NCBI RefSeq assembly: GCF_016907385.1
Contig: NZ_JAFBBU010000001.1
Span: 3,348,001 to 3,412,000, forward strand
Direction: 5' to 3'
Source: Subtercola frigoramans
Lineage (GTDB): Bacteria; Actinomycetota; Actinomycetes; Actinomycetales; Microbacteriaceae
DNA: 64,000 nucleotides
Part shown: positions 9,816 through 18,769 of the stretch, piece after piece
Layout: every line of letters begins with the position of its first letter
How positions within the stretch are numbered: the first letter of the stretch is position 1
Program-made: the position numbers and the translations under genes
Notes under the pieces: generated by a model
Told to the model about the DNA's origin: nothing
Database searches by the model: none
What the model saw: the letters and a program-made list of their open reading frames with translations, nothing else

Positions 9816-11433
9816 CGGTCAATGCCTTCTTTCGAGAACGGTAGAGGGGTGTCGGTGCGAAGGAGCCCAGGTCGGCTCCCCCGGTGGATGGGTGGACATC
9901 GGGGGCGGAATCCGCGCCGCGGGAGAGGTGCACGCCGCGAGAGGTCATCTCGACGAGCCTCGGAGTCGCCCTGGCGACGAGCTCACCTCCCAGTTCGTCG
10001 GCGGCTCCCTCCTTCGCCGCCTGGACGACGACGTCGAAGTAGGGTCGCGTGCCGGCGCCGAGCGTGACGTCGGCGCGCCAGGAGAGCAATGCGGACGCGA
10101 TGATGATCTCGCCAGCGAGCATGTCGTTCAGCTTCGCGGTGAGTTCCCTCGTGAAGTCGACGGCGAGCGGGGCCGCGGTGGCGTGGTCCTCCTGGCCATG
10201 GTCGAGGGAGGGGATGTTCAGGGTGACGGGGTTCGCGAGGGTCCTGATCCGAGCACTGATCGCGGCGTGGGCGTACCCGCCGAGGCCGGGCGTGAGAATT
10301 GCCCCTCCGGGGAGGGAGGCGACGTCTGTCGATGCCCGTGAGGACCAGAACTCCATCCCGATCACGCCGACTCGCCTCTCGCAGATCAGTGCAAGGTGTG
10401 CGAGTGCGACCCGGATCGACTCGAATCCCAGAGCGATCTCCATTGGGTGGAAGTTGCCTGTGGACAGCGCTCGCCCGGTGTCGGGGCTCGTCATCGGGTT
10501 GTCATCGCTCGCGTTGAGCTCGGTCTCGACCGTGAACGCGAGATTGTCGAAGACCGCCCGAGCGGCACCGTGCACCTGGGCCACGGTACGGATCGAGAGT
10601 GGGTCCTGGAGGGAGATCGCCTGCAGCGGATCCGTCAGGTAGCTGCCTTCGAGCAGAGAAAGGATGTTCGCCGCAACGTCTGCCTGGCTGCGAGACGACC
10701 TCGCCACAGCGACCTCGGGGTCGAACGGAGTGAGACTCGACCGTGCTGCCTCCATGGTGAGTGCCGCCGCGACATCTGCCAGGCGCAGCGTCCGGGCGAC
10801 CTCACCCAGGGCCAGGGCGCCGATTCCGATCGAATAGGAGTTCTCGGAGACGACCGCGAGCCCCTCTTTGAGCCCGAGCGTGATCGGTTGGAGCCCCGCC
10901 TGTTGCAGCGCCTGTGCTGACGACAACTTCGTTCCGTTGAGGAATGCTGTTCCGCGCCCGATCATCGTCGCAGCGATGGCTGCGAGAGTCCCGAGGTCGG
11001 AGGCGCCGATCGAGCCCTCTCTGGGCACATTCGGCACAACCCCGGCATTGAGCATCTGTGAGTAGAACTCCGCGACCGGGAGGCTCAGGCCGCTGTACCC
11101 ACGCACAGCTCCCGCAAGGCGCGCGAGCATGATTGCCCGCACCTCCGGCTCAGGCAGTGAAGGGCCGATTCCGAAAGCGTGACTGACCACGATGTCGACC
11201 TGGTACTGGTCGAGTACATCGCGGGAGATCTCCACGTCGCGAGTGTGCCCCAACCCGGTGTTGAGCCCGTAGACGCGGGTACCCTTCTCCAGAGCATCGG
11301 TCAGGACCGCCCGGCCGAGGGCGATCCGTTCCCGGGCATCAGGGGCGAGCGTCACCTCGGCTGCGTCCAAGGCGATCGACTGCACCTCGTCGAGGGTGAG
11401 CGGTGAGGAGAACGAGAGGGAGACGGTCTTCAT
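9787..11433 (-). CDS. Aromatic amino-acid ammonia-lyase (HAL/PAL) homologue with altered MIO triad
   Basis: A 548-residue member of the histidine/phenylalanine ammonia-lyase fold. Seen: the Tyr loop VYGLNTGLG (Tyr55), the helix N-cap region GSIGASDLG (140-148), QVHGAARAVFDNL, ELNASDDNP, ALSTGNFHP and the late GQEDH. In active lyases the triad Ala-Ser-Gly cyclises to the electrophilic MIO cofactor. Here the codons give Ala144-Ser145-Asp146 and the Gly is absent. The INGT segment after KEGLA is also replaced (VVSENS), and the usual QDxYSxR is QDPLSIR. It may therefore run a MIO-independent elimination, as reported for ergothionase, or be a new lyase or mutase. It is the second gene of the operon, between a flavin monooxygenase and a peptide-type importer. 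Confidence 0.85.
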   Translation of the reverse strand: MKTVSLSFSSPLTLDEVQSIALDAAEVTLAPDARERIALGRAVLTDALEKGTRVYGLNTGLGHTRDVEISRDVLDQYQVDIVVSHAFGIGPSLPEPEVRAIMLARLAGAVRGYSGLSLPVAEFYSQMLNAGVVPNVPREGSIGASDLGTLAAIAATMIGRGTAFLNGTKLSSAQALQQAGLQPITLGLKEGLAVVSENSYSIGIGALALGEVARTLRLADVAAALTMEAARSSLTPFDPEVAVARSSRSQADVAANILSLLEGSYLTDPLQAISLQDPLSIRTVAQVHGAARAVFDNLAFTVETELNASDDNPMTSPDTGRALSTGNFHPMEIALGFESIRVALAHLALICERRVGVIGMEFWSSRASTDVASLPGGAILTPGLGGYAHAAISARIRTLANPVTLNIPSLDHGQEDHATAAPLAVDFTRELTAKLNDMLAGEIIIASALLSWRADVTLGAGTRPYFDVVVQAAKEGAADELGGELVARATPRLVEMTSRGVHLSRGADSAPDVHPSTGGADLGSFAPTPLYRSRKKALTDELHNAAAG

Positions 11434-11506
11434 GGGCTGGGGGGTCCTTCGATTGTGTACGGCGGTCGAGTGCGAGTGTCGGTGAGCCGTGCGGCTGGCA
11501 CGTCGC

Positions 11507-12814
11507 TCAGAACTCCATGACGTTCTCGCGGAATGTTGCGTGCTCGTACCCCGTGCGCACGAGCCCGCGCTTGCGGAGGGCGGGTACGACACGGTCGACG
11601 ACCGCCGTCATGTACTCGGGGGCGATGCTCGCGCCGAACAGGAATCCGTCGCCACCGACCTCCGCCATGACGTCCTGCATCTGCCCGGCGATCGAATCGG
11701 CCGTGCCGATGAAGGGGAAGCCCATCACCCCGACGTTCGACTTCGACTCCAGGACCTCCCGGAGGGTTGCACCCGGCGCAGCAGTGCTCAGGAATTCCTT
11801 GAGCGATGACTGCGAGCCATTGGTCGTGAGCTCGGGCATCGGCGCATCGAGGTCGAGTTTCGAGAAGTCGATTCCGGTGATGTTCGAGATGCCGGCCATC
11901 TGCATGGAGTAGTTCTTCTTGAACGCCTCACGCCGGCGGTCGGCGTGAGCGGCTGCCTCAGCATCGGTGTCGCCGATGATCACTCCGGTGGTGAACATGA
12001 CCTTCACCGTCTCCGGGTCGCGGCCGATCGACACGGCGTGGCTCTTCACATCGGTGTAGTACGCCTTCATATCCTCGACGGAGGTGCAGCTCGCGATGAT
12101 GACCTCGGCGTTCTTCGCCGCGAACCGGCGGCCGGCCGGTGAACCGCCGGCCTGGAAGAGAACCGGCGAGCCCTGAGGGCCGGCCGGCGCATTCAACGGG
12201 CCGCGAGAGGAGAAGTACTTGCCTTCGAAGTCGATCGGCTTGACATCGGCTGCGGAGTAGGCGATGCCGGTCTCCGGGTCGAGCACGGCCGCGCTTGCGG
12301 GGAACGAGTTCCACAACTGCTTCGTCACTTCGACGAATTCGTCGGCCAGGTTGTAGCGCTCATCGTGTTCGGGCTGGGTGAGCCCGTAGTTCGACCAGGC
12401 GAGTTGTGTGGTCGCCGTCACGATGTTCCACCCGATTCGGCCCTTGGTGAGGTGGTCGAGCGTCGTCATGAGACGGGCGAGCATCCAGGGCTGGTAGAAA
12501 CCCGTTGTCAGCGTCGGCACGATGCCGATGTGCTTGGTGGCCATCGCGAGATACGGAACCAGCGGCACCGGATCGAGCTTGGGAGCCATGATGCCGTGGT
12601 TGAGGTAGAACTCGGGGCTGCCGCCGAACGTCTCGGGCACCATCGAGGAGTCCTCGAGGATCATGAAATCGAATCCGCCCCGTTCGAGAATGCGGATGCC
12701 ATCCTGGAACATGTCGGGTTCCCAGGGCTTGTAGCCAGTGCCGAAGGAAGGAGTTCCCCAGCCGTTGAGGCTGAATCCAGCGCCGTTGAACCAGCCCAGG
12801 TGAAATTGACTCAT
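11507..12814 (-). CDS. LLM-class flavin-dependent monooxygenase (NtaA/SnaA/DszA family)
   Basis: A 435-residue FMNH2-dependent monooxygenase of the bacterial-luciferase fold. The N-terminus HLGWFNGAGFSLNGWG, the early LPLVPYLAMATKHIG-type strand and GRIGWNIVTATTQLAWSNYG are characteristic of nitrilotriacetate/pristinamycin/sulfone monooxygenases. Such enzymes need a separate flavin reductase; candidates lie at 20435 and 21007. It is the first gene of the operon with the lyase and dpp-type transporter, 73 nt upstream of the lyase start. The start at 12814 lacks a strong ribosome site (AAAGG about 14 nt away). The substrate could be a C-N or C-S compound; only the family is certain. Confidence 0.88.
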   Translation of the reverse strand: MSQFHLGWFNGAGFSLNGWGTPSFGTGYKPWEPDMFQDGIRILERGGFDFMILEDSSMVPETFGGSPEFYLNHGIMAPKLDPVPLVPYLAMATKHIGIVPTLTTGFYQPWMLARLMTTLDHLTKGRIGWNIVTATTQLAWSNYGLTQPEHDERYNLADEFVEVTKQLWNSFPASAAVLDPETGIAYSAADVKPIDFEGKYFSSRGPLNAPAGPQGSPVLFQAGGSPAGRRFAAKNAEVIIASCTSVEDMKAYYTDVKSHAVSIGRDPETVKVMFTTGVIIGDTDAEAAAHADRRREAFKKNYSMQMAGISNITGIDFSKLDLDAPMPELTTNGSQSSLKEFLSTAAPGATLREVLESKSNVGVMGFPFIGTADSIAGQMQDVMAEVGGDGFLFGASIAPEYMTAVVDRVVPALRKRGLVRTGYEHATFRENVMEF

Positions 12815-13200
12815 GGGGGAGGATTGCCTTTCGTCGATCGGGGAGAAGCTGAGGGGGGATCTGTTCGGGGGTGGTCGTCATCGCCGAAAACCAGCGGGGC
12901 CACAGCCTCATACAACACTGAGAGAGACGTACCCACCGGCTCCTGTAGTCACCTTTTGCAACGCCGTAACGTCGCTCTCACTGGATGAGAATCGTCTTCC
13001 GCGGGGCGCCCTCAAATAGGCCTTCTCACCCAGTTTGCGGTCCGATTGTGTACGACATGTTTCGAAATCGGGCGCAAGACAATGAATTCGGCTGCCACAG
13101 ACGCCCAGAATGGAATCGCGTTCACTCTCAGATTTAGAGAACCGTGCTAGAAATAGCCAACCGTCTACCCGGCCAATCCAGCCAACCCCGAGGGAGAACC
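12815..13200. other. Divergent promoter region between the two catabolic operons
   Basis: No gene is seen in these 386 bp. The region must hold promoters for both the monooxygenase-lyase-transporter operon (minus) and the ubiD operon (plus). A short dyad centred on TTCGAA (around 13059-13068) and TCATACAAC at 12908-12916 are visible. The latter 9-mer recurs at 18815-18823 in front of metY and the second monooxygenase. The IclR protein encoded at 14589 is the obvious candidate to bind here. Confidence 0.5.
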
Positions 13201-14592
13201 ATGGCCCCGATCGACCAGTCGCTGCGCAGCTTCCTGAAGCGCTGTGACGACCGCGGCCTGCTCAAGCGCGTCTTCGACACCGTGTCGCCCGAGTTCGAGA
13301 TCGCGGCCTACCTGGCGGAACTCGACCCCGGCCCCGTCGTCACCTTCGATTCCGTCGCCGGTTCCACAATGCCCGTCGTTGCGAACGTGCTGGGCAGCCT
13401 GGAACGCATTGCCGATGCCCTCGGCACCGATGTGTCGGGCATCCAGAGTGCCATCACCGAGGCTGTCGGCTCGACAGGGCGCCTCGAGCTCGTCGACGTG
13501 GCTCCGGTGCAACAGAAGATACTCGGCACCGATCTCTCGGCCCTGCCCATACCGACGTTCTTCGAACGCGAGGGCGGGCCATACATCACGGCCGGCGTCA
13601 TCATCGCCCGCGACCCGGTGACCGGGCTCGGCAACGCCTCCTTTGCGCGAGTGCGGCCGCTCGGCGGCAACCGGGCGATGATCGGGATCGCGCCGAACCA
13701 TCACCTCAACAAGATGGCAGAGCGGGCTCCAGACGGCCGCCTCGAGATCGCTGTCGTGATCGGCGCGCACCCCTCGGTCCAGCTTGCCGCATGCCTGTAC
13801 CTCGGGCTGGGCGATGACGAACTGCTGCACGTCGAGTCGATGCTCGGAGAACCACTGCGGGTCGTGCAGGCGCGCACTGTCGACCTTCTCGTACCGGCCG
13901 ACGCCGAAATCGTGCTCGAGGGAGTCCTCGACGTGCGAAACACGTTCGACGAAGGCGATGTGTCGGAGTACCACGGCATGTACGAGCGCTACGGTGCCGC
14001 AGCGACGGCAGAGTTCTCAGCGATAACCTCGCGCGCAGACCCGATCTACCAGGCTGTGCTGCCGGGGCTTCATCGCGAACACCTGTACCTCGGCGCCATT
14101 CCCATCGCTGCGGGGTTGCGCGCAGCGGTGGAGCGCTCGATTCCCAACGTGGGCGAAGTCTCGATCACCGAATCCGGCGGCGGCCGCCTCGTCGCAGTCG
14201 TGCAGCTTCATGACCCGAGACCCGGGCAGGGCAAGCAGGCGATGATGGCCTGCTGGGGGTCGCTCAGCATGCTGAAACAGGTCACGGTGGTGAACGACGA
14301 CATCGACGTCTGGGACCCGATCGCGGTGGAGTGGGCCCGAATCGCCCGGTGCAGGATCGAACGCGATCTGGTGACGATCCAGGATGCCCGGACCGACCGG
14401 TCCGAACCGCTCGAGTCAGGGGGCACGGTCACAAAGATCGGGTTCGATGCCCTCGTCAACGAATCCGATCGGGTGGAGGGCTTCGAGCGGGCGACGCCCC
14501 CTGCCGCGGTCACGACGGCCGTGCGCGAGAAGCTCTTCGGGCTGCCGAATGCCCGGCAGACACGGTCAGCCGATGAAGGAGTCACCGAATGA
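13201..14592 (+). CDS. UbiD-family prenyl-FMN-dependent (de)carboxylase
   Basis: A 463-residue UbiD-like protein, close to the normal family size. Seen: YITAGVIIARDPVTG, the flavin-site strand NASFARVRPLGGNRAMIGI, PADAEIVLEGVLD and the later ARCRIERD region. UbiD enzymes reversibly decarboxylate aromatic, heteroaromatic or alpha,beta-unsaturated acids using prenylated FMN made by UbiX, which is encoded in the same operon (16668). The start at 13201 has GAGGGAG upstream; an earlier GTG would add an unsupported leader. The 3' end overlaps the IclR gene by 4 nt. A plausible substrate is the acrylic acid released by the neighbouring lyase, but this is inference. Confidence 0.9.
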   Translation: MAPIDQSLRSFLKRCDDRGLLKRVFDTVSPEFEIAAYLAELDPGPVVTFDSVAGSTMPVVANVLGSLERIADALGTDVSGIQSAITEAVGSTGRLELVDVAPVQQKILGTDLSALPIPTFFEREGGPYITAGVIIARDPVTGLGNASFARVRPLGGNRAMIGIAPNHHLNKMAERAPDGRLEIAVVIGAHPSVQLAACLYLGLGDDELLHVESMLGEPLRVVQARTVDLLVPADAEIVLEGVLDVRNTFDEGDVSEYHGMYERYGAAATAEFSAITSRADPIYQAVLPGLHREHLYLGAIPIAAGLRAAVERSIPNVGEVSITESGGGRLVAVVQLHDPRPGQGKQAMMACWGSLSMLKQVTVVNDDIDVWDPIAVEWARIARCRIERDLVTIQDARTDRSEPLESGGTVTKIGFDALVNESDRVEGFERATPPAAVTTAVREKLFGLPNARQTRSADEGVTE

Positions 14593-15410
14593 CGTCACTG
14601 GACCGCGGCCTCGAGATCCTCTCACACATCGCGCTGAACGGCCCGACCACGCCCGAATCGATTGCGGCCGACGCCGGGCTGCCCCTCAGCACCACCTACC
14701 GGTACATCACGACCCTTCGCAACAAGGGCTACATCGCAGATTACGAGGGTCACTTCGACCTGGGGCTGCGAACGCTTCGCATGTTGCGCCCCGAAGCGTT
14801 ACAACGCTGCCTGGCGGCAATCGCGAGCCCGGTGATGTTCGATCTGGTCGCGAAGACCGACGAGACGGCGCTTCTCACGGTGAGGGACGGCTGGAGTGCC
14901 ACCTGCATCGAGATCGCCGAGCCGCGCCGAGCCATCAGGTTCTCCTTTCGCCGAGGTGTATCGCTCTCCTTGCACAAGGGAGCCTCGTCGAAACCGCTTC
15001 TCGCGTTCATGGATTCCGCGTTCATCCACCGCTATCTCGACAGCAGGGTGGGGTGGGAAGAAGGCCAGGATCCGGAGGCGACCTGGCAGGAACTCGCTGA
15101 CGTGCGTTCGAAGGGCGTCGCCATCACCGTCTCCGAACTCGACTCGGGCGCACTCGGAATCGGCGTGCCCGTGTTCTGGGACGGCAGGATCGCGGCCTGC
15201 GTCAGCCTGGTCGGCCCGAGCAACAGGCTCGCCGACCGCCGGATCCGCGACGCGGTCGGGCACGTGAGAGAGGCCGGCGCCAGAATCACCGAGCTGCTGC
15301 GCGACACCACTCCAGATGACGTCCGAAACTTCGAAACAGACGCTGAGCCCGATGCCGAATCCGGCGCCGGAGACGACAGCCCCACGATGACGATCGAGAA
15401 AGTGAGCTGA
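14589..15410 (+). CDS. IclR-family transcriptional regulator
   Basis: A 273-residue regulator. Residues 5-60 form the winged helix-turn-helix (ESIAADAGLPLSTTYRYITTLRNKGYI), followed by the IclR effector-binding domain with motifs such as LLTVRDGWSATCIE, HKGASSKPLLAF and the closing ISLVGPSNRLADRRI-like region. The C-terminal 40 residues are acidic and variable. IclR proteins usually sense the pathway substrate or an intermediate. Embedded by ATGA overlap between ubiD and the amidohydrolase gene, it most likely controls both divergent operons from 12815-13200. Confidence 0.93.
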   Translation: MTSLDRGLEILSHIALNGPTTPESIAADAGLPLSTTYRYITTLRNKGYIADYEGHFDLGLRTLRMLRPEALQRCLAAIASPVMFDLVAKTDETALLTVRDGWSATCIEIAEPRRAIRFSFRRGVSLSLHKGASSKPLLAFMDSAFIHRYLDSRVGWEEGQDPEATWQELADVRSKGVAITVSELDSGALGIGVPVFWDGRIAACVSLVGPSNRLADRRIRDAVGHVREAGARITELLRDTTPDDVRNFETDAEPDAESGAGDDSPTMTIEKVS

Positions 15411-15414
15411 CAGC

Positions 15415-16671
15415 GTGCATGCGAAAAGAGTGAAGCACGATGACCTCAAACCAGACCTCGAGCGCCTCGGGCACGACCTCGAAGCCATTTCGGCGTTCAC
15501 CGAGCCCGGCCACGACGGATGGACCCGCCGGGTGCTGAGCGACCCGTATCTCGCGTCGCGCGCGTTCGTGAGGCAGACGATGGTCGAGGCCGGTCTCGAG
15601 GTGCATACCGACGCGGCCGGCAACACGATCGGGATCCTCGAGGGGCGCACCCACGGCTCCGCCATCGCTTCGGGGTCGCACACAGACACCGTGGCCAGCG
15701 GCGGACGCTACGACGGCGTGGTCGGAGTGATGGGGGCGATCGAGACGGCCCGGCGGTTCCAGGAGACAGGTACCCGACTCGACCACGACTTCTACGTCAT
15801 CGACTTCCTTGGCGAGGAGCCGAACGACTACGGCGTCAGCTGCGTCGGAAGTCGCGTCATCACCGGGGCGGTCACCCCGGAGTTCTTCGACAAGTCCAGC
15901 GCAGAGGGCGTGTCTCTCGGGCAGGAGTTCGAACGCCTCGGGTTCTCACCGGCCGCCATGCTCGACGCCGCCTGGCCCACCGGGCGCCTGGCCGGCTTTG
16001 TCGAACTGCACATCGAGCAGGGCCCCGTACTCGAGCGTTCCGGCACGCAGCTGGGTGTCGTGACGACCATCGCCGGTATCGAACGAGTTCTCGCAACATT
16101 CCTCGGTCGCCCAGACCACGCCGGCACTGCAGCCATGGCCGACCGCAAAGACGCCCTGGTCGCTGCCGCAGAGGCGATCCTGATGGTCGAGCAGATCGGA
16201 TGCTCGGGGGAACACTCAGTCGCGACCGTCGGGTCGATCGATGTCGAGCCCGGCGCCCTGAATGTCGTTCCGTCACTCTCGCGGCTCTGGACGGAGCTGC
16301 GCAGTCCCTCTGCCGAGTGGCTCGGCACGGCACGGCGGCGCCTCCTCTCCGAGTTCACCGATCTGGCGGATCGCCGCGGCATCCAGGTCGATCTGGAGTG
16401 GCTGAACGACCAGGATCCCGTACACACCGCCCAGACTGTGCAGGACCTCATCGCCGGCACCAGCGACTCCCTCGGCTACAGCTGGCGTGCCATGCCGAGC
16501 GGCGCCGGCCACGACGCTGCACACATCGCCACCGTGACACCGACGGGCATGATCTTCGTACCCTCGCGTGGCGGGCGCAGCCACTGCCCGGAGGAATTCA
16601 CCGAACTCGCCGACATCGGCATCGGGGTGCACGCCCTCGCCGCAACACTGCTCGAACTCGACGCCCGATGA
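15415..16671 (+). CDS. M20-family amidohydrolase (N-carbamoyl-L-amino-acid hydrolase/allantoate amidohydrolase type)
   Basis: A 418-residue zinc hydrolase. Metal-site motifs are SHTDTVASGGRYDGVVG, EEPNDYGVSCVGSR and the late GAGHDAAHIA; EQGPVLE and the dimerisation insert VTTIAGIERVLATFLG are also typical. Family members hydrolyse N-carbamoyl amino acids, allantoate, beta-ureidopropionate or related amides. A GTG start at 15415 is assumed, 4 nt after the IclR stop; a second in-frame GTG at 15430 is an alternative, as neither has a strong ribosome site. The stop overlaps ubiX by 4 nt. In a histidine-like pathway it could open a carbamoyl or hydantoin-derived product. Confidence 0.88.
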   Translation: MHAKRVKHDDLKPDLERLGHDLEAISAFTEPGHDGWTRRVLSDPYLASRAFVRQTMVEAGLEVHTDAAGNTIGILEGRTHGSAIASGSHTDTVASGGRYDGVVGVMGAIETARRFQETGTRLDHDFYVIDFLGEEPNDYGVSCVGSRVITGAVTPEFFDKSSAEGVSLGQEFERLGFSPAAMLDAAWPTGRLAGFVELHIEQGPVLERSGTQLGVVTTIAGIERVLATFLGRPDHAGTAAMADRKDALVAAAEAILMVEQIGCSGEHSVATVGSIDVEPGALNVVPSLSRLWTELRSPSAEWLGTARRRLLSEFTDLADRRGIQVDLEWLNDQDPVHTAQTVQDLIAGTSDSLGYSWRAMPSGAGHDAAHIATVTPTGMIFVPSRGGRSHCPEEFTELADIGIGVHALAATLLELDAR

Positions 16672-17276
16672 ACCCGCCCCCGAACGGTACTGCCCTGCCG
16701 GCCGCGCTTCCGGACGCCCTTCCCAAGATCATCGTCGCCATCTCCGGCGCCTCTGGAGCCATCTACGGCATCCGTCTTCTCGAGGCGATGCGAGAACACG
16801 GGCTGGCGGAATCCCATCTTGTGGTCAGTCGTTCTGGTCGCGCCACGATCACCTCCGAGACCGATTACTCCGTGCGCCAGGTGACTGAGCTGGCAGACGT
16901 CGTCTACGACAATGCCGACATGACCGCCGCGATCGCCAGCGGCTCGTTCCGCACAGCGGGGATGATCGTCGCACCGTGCAGCATGAAGACGCTCTCGGGC
17001 ATAGCCAACAGTTACGACGAGACCCTCATCGTGCGAGCGGCAGACGTCTGCCTGAAGGAACGCCGCACCGTCGTCGCACTACTGAGGGAGACTCCCCTGC
17101 ACCGTGGTCACCTGCGCATCATGTCAGAGGCCGCCGAGGCAGGGGCTCTCATCATGCCCCCCGTCCCTGCCTTCTACACGCGGCCTGCGACAGTCGAAGA
17201 CATCGTGATGCACACGGTCGGCCGAACCCTCGACCTGCTCGGGCTCGAGATGCCTGGCGCGTCGCGCTGGGGGTGA
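16668..17276 (+). CDS. ubiX: UbiX flavin prenyltransferase
   Basis: A 202-residue protein that attaches a dimethylallyl group to FMN, making the prFMN cofactor of UbiD enzymes. Diagnostic segments are IIVAISGASGAIYGIRLLE, APCSMKTLSGIANSYDE, RRTVVALLRETPLHRGHL and IMPPVPAFYTRP. The N-terminus carries about 20 extra proline/alanine-rich residues. The ATG overlaps the amidohydrolase stop (ATGA), so it is translated as part of the same message as ubiD. Presence of a dedicated UbiX argues that the UbiD in this operon is a working decarboxylase. Confidence 0.95.
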   Translation: MNPPPNGTALPAALPDALPKIIVAISGASGAIYGIRLLEAMREHGLAESHLVVSRSGRATITSETDYSVRQVTELADVVYDNADMTAAIASGSFRTAGMIVAPCSMKTLSGIANSYDETLIVRAADVCLKERRTVVALLRETPLHRGHLRIMSEAAEAGALIMPPVPAFYTRPATVEDIVMHTVGRTLDLLGLEMPGASRWG

Positions 17277-17383
17277 ACCCCCGTCTCTGCCTATTGGGGC
17301 GGCTGAAGCGTGACCGATGCAGCCCCGACGCCGTCGGATTCGTGGGGACGTGTCGCGTCATCTCGAGGCCGACACGAGGTGCG

Positions 17384-18769
17384 TCAGACGCGCAGTTCGC
17401 CCAGCACGCCGACCGCACAAGGGCTCCACGCGCCGACAGCGAATGCCTGCTGCGACAGCCGCAGCGCCGCGAACGCGGCCTCGAGGTCAGCGAGCAGGTC
17501 GACCTCGTCTTCGATACCGATCGACAGCCGTACCAGCCCCGGCCCGATGCCCAGCGCATCCCGCTGCTCGGCCGTCAGGTGCGCGTGCGAGGTGCTCGCC
17601 GGGTGCAGAATGAGCGACCGTACGTCACCCATGTGCGACATGCGGCTGAACAACTCAACGGAGTCGATGAGGATTCGCGCAGCATCCACACCGCCGCGCA
17701 GCGTGAAACCGAACACGGAACCGGTACCGCGCGGGTAGTACCGCACCGCGAGCGCGTGCGACGGGTTCGACGAAAGGCCCGGGTAGTCGACGCTCGACAC
17801 CTCGGGTTGTGCCTCGAGCCAGGATGCCACGGCGAGGGCGTTGCGGCAGTGCCGCTCAACCCGCAGCGAGAGGGTCTCGAGGCCCTGCTGCAGCAGGAAT
17901 GCGTTGAGCGGCGAGAGCACCGGGCCGAAACGCCCCGCGATGTTCGTGCGGGTGTACTCGAGGTACGCGGTTCTGCCGAACTTCTCGACCAACGTGGGGC
18001 TTCCCGGCCCGCCGATGGGCGTGGAGAACTGCGGGAACTTCGCAGGGTACAGCGACCAGTCGAACGTGCCTCCATCGACGACCACACCGGCCAGTGACGC
18101 GCCGTGCCCGCTCAGGAACTTGCTGGCCGAGTGCACCACGATGTGGGCACCGTGCTCGATCGGCCTGATCAGGTACGGGGTGGATGCTGTGCTGTCGATC
18201 ACGAACGGCAGGCCCTCTTCGCGGGCGAACCGGCCGATGAGCTCGATGTCGATCAGGTCGTTCTTGGGGTTGGGAATGGTCTCGCCGTAGATGGCCCGCG
18301 TGTTCGGCCGAACCCTGCGCCGCCACTCGGCGAGATCGTGGGGGTCGTCGACGAACTCGACCTCGATGCCGAGCCGGGCGAAGTTCTCGCGAAACAGCGT
18401 CTTCGAACCTTCGTAGAGGCTCGGGGTGGAGAGGAAGTGGTCGCCCGACTGCAGAATCCCGAGCAGCGCGACGGTGATCGCTGCCTGCCCGCTGCTGACG
18501 AGCAGGGAGTCGGCGCCGCGCTCGAGAGCGGTGAGTTTCGCCTCGACGGCAGTGTTCGTCGGGTTCGCATACCGCGTATAGACCAGCCCGCCGTCTTCAC
18601 CGGCGAAGCGCGCCTGGGCGTGGTCGAAGGAGTCGAAGACGAACCCGGCCGTGAGGTAGATCGGCGTGATGCGCGCGCCGAAATCGCCGTCGATGATCTC
18701 CCCTGCGTGCACCTGCTCGGTGCTGAAGCCGAAGTTGTCTTCGCCGTACGGCTGCTGGGTAGTGGTCAT
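17384..18769 (-). CDS. metY: O-acetylhomoserine sulfhydrylase (MetY), PLP-dependent
   Basis: A 461-residue Cys/Met-metabolism PLP enzyme. It makes homocysteine from O-acetylhomoserine and sulfide. The PLP-lysine lies in VHSASKFLSGHG; other marks are LVYTRYANPTN, SSGQAAITVALL, GETIPNPKNDLIDIE and the C-terminal RLSIGIEDEVDLLADLE. It converges on the ubiX operon and diverges from a second flavin monooxygenase at 18869 with only 99 bp between. Next to flavin-dependent monooxygenases and FMN reductases, it suggests capture of sulfide or sulfite-derived sulfur released from organosulfur compounds, though a housekeeping methionine role is equally possible. Confidence 0.93.
   Translation of the reverse strand: MTTTQQPYGEDNFGFSTEQVHAGEIIDGDFGARITPIYLTAGFVFDSFDHAQARFAGEDGGLVYTRYANPTNTAVEAKLTALERGADSLLVSSGQAAITVALLGILQSGDHFLSTPSLYEGSKTLFRENFARLGIEVEFVDDPHDLAEWRRRVRPNTRAIYGETIPNPKNDLIDIELIGRFAREEGLPFVIDSTASTPYLIRPIEHGAHIVVHSASKFLSGHGASLAGVVVDGGTFDWSLYPAKFPQFSTPIGGPGSPTLVEKFGRTAYLEYTRTNIAGRFGPVLSPLNAFLLQQGLETLSLRVERHCRNALAVASWLEAQPEVSSVDYPGLSSNPSHALAVRYYPRGTGSVFGFTLRGGVDAARILIDSVELFSRMSHMGDVRSLILHPASTSHAHLTAEQRDALGIGPGLVRLSIGIEDEVDLLADLEAAFAALRLSQQAFAVGAWSPCAVGVLGELRV

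Noticed and set aside
13001..13140. Sigma-70 promoter for the ubiD operon
   Set aside because: TTGCGG at 13035 has no acceptable -10 at 16-18 bp, so no promoter is called.
15519..16667. Long plus-strand frame that continues into ubiX
   Set aside because: It overlaps the M20 hydrolase in another frame and has Arg-rich composition typical of shadow frames; UbiX starts at 16668 with the expected N-terminus.
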